From contig NC_134032.1 in assembly GCF_964204645.1 (NCBI RefSeq), forward strand, positions 15,432,275 through 15,496,274: DNA of 64,000 nt. The letters are read 5' to 3'. Shown here piece after piece: positions 51,901 to 60,195 of this stretch (positions are counted from its first letter, which is position 1; every line of letters begins with the position of its first letter). The translations under genes were made by a program, and so were the position numbers. The stretch is from Tubulanus polymorphus. Taxonomy: Eukaryota; Nemertea; Palaeonemertea; Tubulaniformes; Tubulanidae. The notes beneath the pieces are model-generated. The model searched no databases and was not told the origin of the DNA. It saw nothing but the letters and a program-made list of their open reading frames with translations.

Positions 51901-54900
51901 TCGAGGGACTTTGTTCATGGATTGGACTCTGAACAGATCAAATCAGGGAAAACAATGCGCATGTCGGGGAATAGTCAGGGGAAAAGCCGAAAGTCAAATA
52001 AAAGTGGTACAACCTTGTTTCAATGATTCTAATATGTTTGCCTTGTTACTTCAGATTCACTGGTTGTCGATATTTAACTCGATGGTTCTAGTTTTTCTAC
52101 TCATCGGTTTCGTCGTCATTATTTTGGTAAGTAGCGAAAATATTTAAACATTTGATTTTTAGATTTTTGAATTTAGCGCTTTCTCTGCGCAACAATGTCG
52201 CTGCTATAAGACCGATTTACCCCTAGGGATAACTTTGATACCCGGTCCATAAAACCAGGCCCAGGTAAAGGATTTACACCAGGGGTAACTTTGATACCCG
52301 GTCTATAAAACCAGGCCCAGGTAAAGGATTTACACCAGGGGTAACTTTGATACCCGGTCTATAAAACCAGGCCCAGGTAAAGGATTTACACCAGGGGTAA
52401 CTTTGATACCCGGTCCATAAAACCAGGCCCAGGTAAAGGATTTACACCAGGGGTAACTTTGATACCCGGTCCATAAAACCAGGCCCAGGTAAAGGATTTA
52501 CACCAGGGGTAACTTTGGTACCCGGTCCATAAAACCAGGCCCAGGTAAAGGATTTATCCCTAGGGATAACTTTGATACCCAGTCCATAAAACCAGGCCCA
52601 GGTAAAGGATTTACACCAGGGGTAACTTTGGTACCCGGTCTAAAGAAGCCGGGCCCGGGTTAAGAATTAATCACCAGGGTTAAGTTTGATATTGCGCTGA
52701 CCTGTTCACAAGTACATTGAGTACACCGAGGTATTTCACAATCTGAGATTGAATTCTGTGTTTTCTATGTATGCAGTTTATATGTAGTTAAAAGCAACAC
52801 AATTTTCAGAATTGTCAGTATTCGATTGTGTATAATTAAAACAATCAATTGTGATTCGTATAGATATAAATTATATTGATTCACAGTCAGTAGTCGCAGA
52901 TTGTGAGTATGTGCACAAATGTCACAGTATGAGATCTTGTACTAGCATATGTCAATATATCCGGCACCAGCTGGTCATCTGCTTTACTAAATCTGTATCC
53001 AGTTCCACAGTTGTGTGTGTTTAAATTAACTGTGGATCCAGTTCCACAGTTGTGTGGCTTAAATTTAATCTGGATCCAGTTCTATAGTTGTGTGGGTTTA
53101 ATTTGACTGTGGATCCAGTTCCACAGTTGTGTGGGTTTAATTTAACTGTGGATCCAGTTCCACAGTTGTGTGGGTTCAATTTAACTGTGGATCCAGTTCC
53201 ACAGTTGTGTGGGTTCAATTTAACTGTGGATCCAGTTCCACAGTTGTGTGGGTTCAATTTAACTGTGGATCCAGTTCCACAGTTGTGTGGGTTCAATTTA
53301 ACTGTGGATCCAGTTCCGCAGTTGTGTGGGTTTAATTTAATCTGGATCCAGTTCTATAGTTGTGTGGGTTTAATTTGACTGTGGATCCAGTTCCACAGTT
53401 GTGTGGGTTTAATTTAACTGTGGATCCAGTTCCACAGTTGTGTGGGTTTAATTTAACTGTGGATCCAGTTCCACAGTTGTGTGGGTTCAATTTGACTCTG
53501 GATCCAGTTCCACAGTTGTGTGGGTTCAATTTGACTCTGGATCCAGTTCCACAGTTGTATGGGTTTGATTTAACTGTGGATCCAGTTCCACAGTTGTATG
53601 GGTTTGATTTAACTGTGGATCCAGTTCCACAGTTTTTAGGGTTAAATTTAACTGTGGATCCAATTCCGCAGTTGTGTGGTTTTAAAATCTGGACCTGGTA
53701 CGCATATGTGCGGGTTTAATGAAATTCTGCCCAAACGATCTGAATTTAGTTCCACACTTGGGCGGTTGCACACTACTGACACCTGGTGGATCCTCACTTG
53801 CCACAAAAGTGTAATCCTCTATTTCCGCAGTAGTCGATGTCCTACTGCACACTAGCGACACCTGGTGAATAAGCCATTAAAATCCTGCAGTTTAATTCAA
53901 TAAAAATCTAAATGAAATCTATAATATTGAAAATGAGATAAATGTCTGTTGATAGTCGTATTAATAAAACACGCCATCTGGTGTCACTATTTGTAGACTC
54001 GAATACTGAGGAATGATTTCGCGCGTTATAACACTGATGAAGAGGATAGCGATGATATCGACCCTGAAGAGAATGGTTGGAAGATCATTCACACTGATGT
54101 ATTCCGGTTCCCGCCGTATAAAAGTTTATTCTGCGCGATTCTCGGTAAGTTTCCTCAATCGTTGCTATTGGATACTTCATATTTTCAAAAAGTGCAACAA
54201 TTAAAACGGTTTGAAGTTTTTTTATACTTTTTGTTATTGGTAGCTTCATTTTTCATTAACCCTTCAGTGTTGACAGTTTCCTAAAATGCTGGGGCCGGAT
54301 GCACAGTCGTGACTTAAGTCCAAAAGTGGTCTTAAAATTCAAGACTGGTCTTAAGTTGTTTGATTGGCTATTGAACCAAAATGAGCTTAGACTGGTCTTA
54401 AGTTGTTAGATTGGTTATAGAACTAAAATGAGTTTAGACTGATCTTAAGTTGTTAGATTGGTTATAGAACTAAAATGAGTTTAGACTGGTCTTGAGTTGT
54501 TAGATTGGCTATAGAACTAAGTTGGCTTTGGACAGGTCTTTTGAAATTTGGACGATTTTAACACAGTGCAATGTTTAATGGGCGGCATACCTCTAAAGTG
54601 TGGACAACGTCCGCACGCGGCAGTTCGATGTATTGTTACCCTGTCATGCGGTGTATTATTATTATGAATGTATCACAATGTTGGAGACAGGTGCGTGCTG
54701 CCATCTTTCAGTAGATGATTTAACTAATTGATAATTACTCGGATACGCCGCACCGCGAGGTAGACGTTGATGGATTATACATCGCATGGCGAGGTTCAGG
54801 TATTGATCAGGGTTTAAATTCCAACTACAAAACGGTTTTAAGTTTGAATACGTTGCGTAAAACAGAAAAAGTTTTACAGAAAATCAAAAAATTTCTCGAC

Positions 54901-57900
54901 TTCAGTTTTTATCGCGGCGTGCCGCGGAGGTATCGTATGGTACCATGGCAACAACTAGGCCTACAGCGGGGTCGAAATAAGTGAAGAAATTCCGCGCGAA
55001 AAACGGGCAGCGTGTAAATATAGATGAAGAAATTAATGAAATAAACGAATTGTCGAATGATTGTCGCGAATTTGAAAATCACCGTCGGATAAGTGTACAT
55101 CAGTAACATCATATACGCGAACGATTTCGTCCAGTTTTTATAATCGAATCGATATCTTGCTTGAAAAACTGCTTTCGAGAGTTGTGTTGAGGCGGAGGCG
55201 ACCGTCTCCGGGGCGATCAGCGCTACGAATACAATCACTACGCACGTCAAGGTTTTACTCGCCGATTTAGAATGTTTCGCGTCTACGACGACGGCGCCAC
55301 CTGTCGGCGCTCGATTTCTGCTCGCGGCGGCCGTCAGCGCGGAGAGTATTACCACGGCGACGACCGGTATTACGTCTTGCGTGATTAAACGCGCGACGTT
55401 GGCGTAATAGACGGTGGCACGATCGTGGAACACGGTCATCGCGTACCAGATCGTTAAACTGGCGTTGGTCGGCGCGTCGCGTTCCGTTCGGCGTCCGATC
55501 CAAGTCACGATTTTCTGGAAATTCTGGGCGTACGACGCCACCAGGGCGGCGCCGGCGATCGCGTTGCGTACTCGCGCCGTGTAGCGCCGTCGGTGCCAAA
55601 ATGGCGCGCGAATCGCCGCGAACCTCTCGATCGCTACGGCGATGATTATCCAGTTCGAGAACGAACGAGCCGGACGTTCGAAATATTGATGCAACGGCGG
55701 AACCCTAAAAACCGGAACGATGTATAGATAATAGTAAACACTATAAAGCGGACAGGCCGGTTTCGGACCGAGGTACGGATTTCGGCGCATGCGACAATCG
55801 CGCCGGTAAAAGCGTAAGTCGTTGACGACGAATTTAAACGCATGGTACGCGTAGTCGCGTAGATCGCAGAGAACGACGATCTGATCGGAGACGGCGAGCG
55901 TCGACAGGTAAACGAAGGTCGCGCGGACCGATCGTCGACTGCGACATCGAAACAGAATCGCGATCGTGAAAACGTTGAAAACGAGGCCGCCGATCGGACG
56001 CAACATTAAACGAACGGTTTTGGCGGCGACGTTGGCGGCGGCGCGCGCCGACGACGATCGTGTTACGACGGCGTCGAGTCGCGCCCAATAATTGTACCAA
56101 TAATACGCGTCCTCCGTCTGCTCCGCAGCGGTTACCGTCGGCGATGCAACAGACGACATCGTCAATGAATTCGTCTGCTTCGAGATCTATGTCTTGTACA
56201 TCGATAATTAAAGAATGAAATATTTATTTTTAGTTTTTTAGTTAATTATTTTTTTTCATTCTAATCGATCGTTTTTTAAAAGAAAAATTTCTCCCCGACG
56301 ACAGAGGGATTATTAAATTGATCGAATTCGGAATCAATTCTAGCTCCGGGCAACGGTATTGATTATCGACTACGTTTTGAGCCGTTGAAAGAAATATCGA
56401 TGAAAAATCTATGAAATTTCTACGAGAAAGAATCGAACTTTTTAATTCAATGTCCAACGGAATTTATGCAAAGCTAATAGATATTTTAAAGTCGAAGATT
56501 TATACATCCTTTTGAACTGGGTCCAGTTCCACAACTCTGAGTTCAGATTTGACCCTGAGTTGACTCACTGAAAATGAACTGATTTTAACTCAGAGTTAAC
56601 TCTAACTCACAACTGTGGAACTGGGTCCTGGAGTTTTCCGAAGTTATCAAATCATCAGGGTCCAGTTCCACAGTTCTGAGTTCAGATTTGACTCTGAGTT
56701 AACTCATTGAAAATGAACTAACTTTAACTCAGAGTTAACTCTAACTCACGACTGTTGAACCGGGTCCTGCAGCGCGTGATGGTAATAGAATAAGTCAACT
56801 CTGAAATGCTAGTTATCCAGCCCCCCGCTCCCCCTCCCCAGCCCCCCACTCCCCTCTCCTGCGGAGGCGTTCACTGATTTTCTTTATTTCAGGTGTCGGT
56901 AGTCAGTTCATCGCCATAGCGACCGGTATTATTGTAATGGCGTTACTCGGTATGTTTAACGTTCATCACCACGGAGGAATCAATACGGCGGCCATTGTTT
57001 TATACGCTCTTACATCGTGTAAGTAGTAACTGAACCGACGCCACCTGGTGGCTCGGTGATTAAACGATTAATGAGTGTATGTTTGGCTCACACAGGTATA
57101 TCGGCGCCACCTGGTGGCTCGATGATTAAACGATTAATGATTGTATGTTTTGCTCAAACAGGTATATCGGCGCCACCTGGTGGCTCGATGATTAAACGAT
57201 TAATGATTATTACAGGTATATCGGGATACGTCGCTGCAAACATGTATCGGAAAATGGGAGGTGAAAACTGGGTCATCAACATCAACTTAACTTCCTGTTT
57301 ATTCGCATGTAAGTTTAATGTTACATGTTACTGAACCCAGTTCCACAGTTCCAGAACCTAGTTCCACATGAACCCAGTTCCACAGTTCCAGAACCTAGTT
57401 CCACATGAACCCAGTTCCACAGTTACTGAACCCAGTTCCACAGTTCTAGAACCTACTTCCACAGTAATCACTGAAGCCAGTTCCACAGTTCCAGAACCTA
57501 GTTCCACAGTAATAACTGAGTCCAGTTCCACAGTGGATCAAGTTCCACAGATCTGATTCCAGTTCAACAGTTCTAAGAACCCTGATCTACATTTGTATCC
57601 TGGCTTTAACTTTTAGCTGATTATTGTATGTTATATTTTGTAGTGCCATTCTTTGTAATCTGGGCGATGTTGAATACTGTAGCTTTATCATATGGAAGCA
57701 CGCAAGCTCTACCTGTTACTACTATCATATTACTCATCTGTATATGGTTAATTAGTGAGTATCAAACCTCTCAGAAAGTAGAACCGTGAGACTCTGCCAC
57801 GTTCCTCCCTCGCAGGGATTTGAACCTGATGACATCGTGAGACTCTGCCACGTTCCTCCCTCGACAGGGATTCGAACCTGATGACATCGTGAGACTCTGC

Positions 57901-59403
57901 CACATTCCTCCCTCGACAGGGATTCGAACCTGATGACATCGTGAGACTCTGCCACGTTCCTGATGACATCGTGAGACTCTGCCACGTTCCTCCCTCGGCA
58001 GGGACTGGAACCTGATAACATCGTGAGACTCTGCCACGTTCCTCCCTCGACAGGGATTCAAACCTGATGACATCGTGAGACTCGGCCACGTTCCTCCCTC
58101 GGCAGGGATTCGAACCTGATGACATCGTGAGACTCTGCCACGTTCCTGATGACATCGTGAGACTCTGCCACGTTCCTGATGACATCGTGAGACTCTGTGA
58201 TGGTTGATTGTTTATATTTTAGTTGGTTACCCATTGACCGTTATCGGAGGTATATTCGGTAAGAATTGGGCGAGTAGTTTCGATTCTCCGTGTCGTACAA
58301 AGAATATTCCACGCGAGATTCCGTCTGTTCCGCTGTTTAAATCGGGCGTGGCTCATTGCGTCGTCGGAGGATTTTTACCATTCAGGTAGGTTATAAACCT
58401 CACACAGGGTGGCGCCACTGACCTGGGATACCAGGGAAAACTCTGACAAATCAGTGAAATATCCGGGAATTTTAACAAATTTTGTTTACCAAAAACCTGG
58501 AAAACTCAGGGCCCGGTTTTATTGACCGGTATTACCTTTAACCCTTTCACTGCTTGTTTATTAATACCCTATAGTGCTGAAGATAATTTGAAAATTCTGA
58601 AAAATTCCACCCTAGTGTGTTGAATAACGGGAATACCACTATAGTGCGTCTACACCACGGCGCGGTGTATCGTTAGTTACCAATATCTCACTATGTTTGA
58701 CTGGTGCTGCCATCTTTCAAGAGAGATAATTAGTAATTACTAATTAAATCAATACACCTCACTGCGGTGTACTAGCAAAATCCATCACTGATTTGTACAC
58801 CGCACTGCAGTGTAGACGCACTGAAGGGGTTAGCCCGGGGACTAACTTTATTGAAAATGAATTGAGTTAGCCCCCCGAGTTAAAGGTAATACCCGTCTAT
58901 TAAACCGCACCCAGGGAATATCAGAAAAATCGAGAAAAAGTCTAGGAAAACTCGGGCAATTTGACAAATTTTACGAAAAAAACCTGGAAAAAATCAGTGA
59001 ATTCAGATGATGCTATCGACCACATGTTTCTTTATCAGTTCACGCATAAATAAAAGATTATCAGATAACATTCTGAAATTTCACGGAAAAACCTGGGAAA
59101 ACTCAGCGAAATTGTAGATGATGATTAAGTGGTCACCCGGTCGAAGCAACTCGTACCCTTATCGGGCGTATTTAGTTTTAACGGTTATATGTATCTATTT
59201 GTCTATTTCAGCGCGATATCAGTCGAGTTATACTATATATTTGCTACTTTGTGGGGTCGTGAACAGTACACTCTGTACGGTATCCTACTGATCGTGTTTA
59301 TTATACTGATCAGCGTCACCGGTTGTATCTCGATAGCGCTGACCTACTTTCAATTATCATCGGAGGATTATCGATGGTGGTGGAGATCGATATTCAGTGC
59401 TGG
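48985..59403 (+). CDS. TM9SF1: TM9SF1-type nonaspanin, exons 1-13 (3' end not found)
   Basis: TM9SF proteins are nine-pass membrane proteins of Golgi and endosomes with a lumenal N-terminal domain. Exons: 48985-49092, 50022-50111, 50539-50725, 50900-51018, 51102-51211, 51615-51678, 52055-52126, 53997-54144, 56893-57018, 57216-57308, 57644-57754, 58223-58385, 59212-59403. All borders are GT/AG and phases join cleanly, giving about 528 residues. Residues 1-27 form a signal peptide. TM9SF1-specific matches rather than TM9SF2/3/4: [97 protein letters not shown]. Exon 13 ends in phase 2. The expected last exon (about 70 residues, last transmembrane segments and the C-terminal retention motif) was not recognised in the remaining 4.6 kb, so the gene either continues past the window with calmodulin copy 2 inside its last intron, or is truncated. 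Confidence 0.93.
49300..49954. mobile_element. Foldback element with an internally expanded 47-bp minisatellite
   Basis: Outer ends GGTTCCATAGTCATGGCTTA and the inverse-like TTGTTTATGGAACCG match the GGTTGCATAGTCATG family. The interior is about 13 copies of ACCAGTCTAAGCTCATTTTA / GTTCTATAACCAATCTAACA / ACTTAAG. Located in TM9SF1 intron 1. Confidence 0.75.
50187..50198 (+). promoter_or_regulatory. CTCF-like motif CCACTAGATGGC
   Basis: Perfect match to the CTCF core consensus CCASYAGRKGGC, in TM9SF1 intron 2. See the related set at 57,040-57,183. Confidence 0.45.
50330..50520. repeat. Degenerate ~28-bp repeat, TM9SF1 intron 2
   Basis: Repeats of ACATGTAGAATAAATTTTTT with variable T runs. Confidence 0.75.
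51280..51560. repeat. Repeat CCCCCTATGACATCATCAAA, TM9SF1 intron 5
   Basis: Three to four copies (about 51,264, 51,347 and 51,428, plus partial copies near 51,510-51,550) with TTGTCTACTAGTGATTTGAT and CTTCTAGTAAAAATG between them. Confidence 0.75.
52205..52665. repeat. ~60-bp minisatellite, TM9SF1 intron 7
   Basis: Eight copies of GGATTTACACCAGGGGTAAC / TTTGATACCCGGTCCATAAA / ACCAGGCCCAGGTAAA. It resembles the termini of the foldback at 58,510-58,914 and may derive from one. Confidence 0.9.
53000..53690. repeat. 39-bp minisatellite, TM9SF1 intron 7
   Basis: About 17 copies of CCAGTTCCACAGTTGTGTGG / GTTCAATTTAACTGTGGAT. Because 39 is divisible by three, open frames run through it on both strands; these are not genes. 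Confidence 0.95.
54292..54570. mobile_element. Foldback element, GGTTGCATAGTCATG family (copy 4)
   Basis: Starts GGGCCGGATGCACAGTCGTG and contains three to four inverted-orientation copies of the 47-bp unit (CTTAAGTTGTTAGATTGG). Right end is decayed. Lies in TM9SF1 intron 8, next to the nested GPCR. Confidence 0.55.
54909..56165 (-). CDS. Intronless class A (rhodopsin-like) GPCR nested in TM9SF1 intron 8
   Basis: A single 418-residue open frame with seven hydrophobic segments at roughly 55-73, 84-100, 167-186, 202-222, 262-281, 304-325 and 367-386. Class A hallmarks: FNVFTIAIL in TM1 (the 1.50 Asn), LSTLAVSD in TM2 (the 2.50 Asp), IERF at the TM3 end in place of DRY, and NFFIY in TM7 in place of NPxxY. 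The style ([13 protein letters not shown]) resembles neuropeptide/FMRFamide-like orphan receptors of invertebrates, but the ligand cannot be inferred. It reads antisense to its host gene, between exon 8 (ends 54144) and exon 9 (starts 56893). The coding region is much richer in G+C and CpG than its flanks, and Arg/Ala/Val codons are CG-rich. A longish TM2-TM3 segment (residues 101-166) with several Arg, Tyr and Pro is atypical. Start chosen at the first ATG; MSSV two codons later is possible. Confidence 0.8.
   Translation of the reverse strand: MTMSSVASPTVTAAEQTEDAYYWYNYWARLDAVVTRSSSARAAANVAAKTVRLMLRPIGGLVFNVFTIAILFRCRSRRSVRATFVYLSTLAVSDQIVVLCDLRDYAYHAFKFVVNDLRFYRRDCRMRRNPYLGPKPACPLYSVYYYLYIVPVFRVPPLHQYFERPARSFSNWIIIAVAIERFAAIRAPFWHRRRYTARVRNAIAGAALVASYAQNFQKIVTWIGRRTERDAPTNASLTIWYAMTVFHDRATVYYANVARLITQDVIPVVAVVILSALTAAASRNRAPTGGAVVVDAKHSKSASKTLTCVVIVFVALIAPETVASASTQLSKAVFQARYRFDYKNWTKSFAYMMLLMYTYPTVIFKFATIIRQFVYFINFFIYIYTLPVFRAEFLHLFRPRCRPSCCHGTIRYLRGTPR
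56518..56768. mobile_element. Two tandem foldback copies, CCAGTTCCACAGTT family
   Basis: Each about 115 bp: GGTCCAGTTCCACA..CTGAGTT at the left, AACTCTAACTCACAACTGTG GAACTGGGTCC at the right. Same family as 11,500-11,822 in DCAF13. Confidence 0.65.
57040..57220 (+). repeat. Triplicated splice acceptor with CTCF-like cores, TM9SF1 intron 9
   Basis: Three copies of ACAG|GTATATCGG (acceptors before 57096, 57162 and 57216) are separated by GCGCCACCTGGTGGCTCG and ATGATTAAACGATTAATGA. Spacings are 66 and 54 bp, both multiples of three, and the intervening frame is open. GCCACCTGGTGG at 57040-57051, 57106-57117 and 57172-57183 is, on the minus strand, CCACCAGGTGGC, a full match to CCASYAGRKGGC. Confidence 0.8.
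57335..57560. repeat. Short repeats AGTTCCACAGTTCCAGAACC, TM9SF1 intron 10
   Basis: Eight or so imperfect copies of GAACCCAGTTCCACAG, related to the other CCAGTTCCACAG families. Confidence 0.75.
57785..58198. repeat. ~60-bp tandem repeat with tRNA T-arm-like core, TM9SF1 intron 11
   Basis: Units of GTGAGACTCTGCCACGTTCC / TCCCTCGACAGGGATTCGAA / CCTGATGACATC, with shortened copies near 57,955 and 58,140-58,180. Inverted, CAGGTTCGAATCCCTG matches a tRNA T arm, so the array may stem from a SINE. Confidence 0.85.
58510..58914. mobile_element. Nested foldback elements, TM9SF1 intron 12
   Basis: Outer termini GGCCCGGTTTTATTGACCGG TATTACCTTTAACCC and the inverse GTTAAAGGTAATACCCGTCT ATTAAACCGC. Inside, a second palindrome pairs TAGTGCGTCTACACCACGGC with GCAGTGTAGACGCACT. 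Confidence 0.7.
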
Positions 59404-59414
59404 GTAAGTCTCGA

Positions 59415-59825
59415 AATCCCCCCCCCCTCTAAACTAAACTCTCAACTCCTCACCCTCAACTCTTTCCCTTCAACTTCCCCCTCAACTCTCCAATTCACTC
59501 TCCCATTCACTCTCCACTCTCTCCCCCTCAACTCACCCCCATCTCTCCCCTCTCAATCCTCCACTCTCTCCACAACTCTCTCCCCTCTCCACTTTCTCCC
59601 CTCTCAACTCTCCCATTCACTCTCCACTCTCTCCCCCTCAACTCTCCCCCATCTCTCCCCTCTCCTCAATCCTCCACTCTCTCCACCTCAACTCTCTCCA
59701 CTCTCTCCATCTCAACTTTTCTCCACTCTCCTCCACTCTCCACTCTCTCCCCCTCAACTCTCTCCCCTCCACTCTCCTCAGCCCTCCACTCTCTCCACTC
59801 TCTCCTCTCCTCAACTCTCTACTCT
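59415..59825. repeat. CT-rich low-complexity tract after TM9SF1 exon 13
   Basis: CTCTCCACTCTCTCCCCTCAAC-type repeats. The long open frame crossing it is a composition artefact. Confidence 0.9.
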
Positions 59826-60195
59826 GTATATATATCCTAATAAGTCATCTTCAGGAATACTGATGTTGTCCTCATTATAACCATTGATGAAACACTCTCT
59901 GAGTCTGTGTTGTAAAGATGATATAAAAGAGTCCCCGAGTCTCCCTGTCCCTATGTATATTACTAGTTGCCATTGTCAAATTTATTTGATAATGACCCGT
60001 CCAGTGAGAGGCAAACAGAGGCTTCTATGTAAAACGACCTAGAACTATGAGGGGAGGGGTTGCGCGTGCTAGGCAACTTTAAATATCAATATTCCGATTC
60101 AGGTTTTTGTCTGTAAATTTTTTATTCTCGAATATAGTTACATGAAAAATTGTTAACAGAGTTAAAACGAATTAGACGCCTTGTTGACAGCAGGC
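59826..60195. other. Stretch between TM9SF1 exon 13 and calmodulin copy 2
   Basis: No coding signal supported. A CAG followed by GAATACTGATG near 59,854 could be an acceptor but the frame does not match the TM9SF1 C-terminus. Confidence 0.5.

Noticed and set aside
53021-53719. Long open frames on both strands across the 39-bp repeat
   Set aside because: The repeat length is a multiple of three and lacks stops, so openness is automatic; it lies in a TM9SF1 intron.
55267-56100. Other minus-strand frames in the GPCR region
   Set aside because: Shadow frames of a GC-rich coding sequence; Arg-rich and without domain features.
59323-59880. Ser/Pro/Leu-rich plus-strand frame of 185 codons
   Set aside because: Begins out of frame in TM9SF1 exon 13 and runs through CT repeats.
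59852-59920. TM9SF1 terminal exon
   Set aside because: A plausible CAG acceptor is followed by a frame that stops early and does not resemble the family C-terminus.
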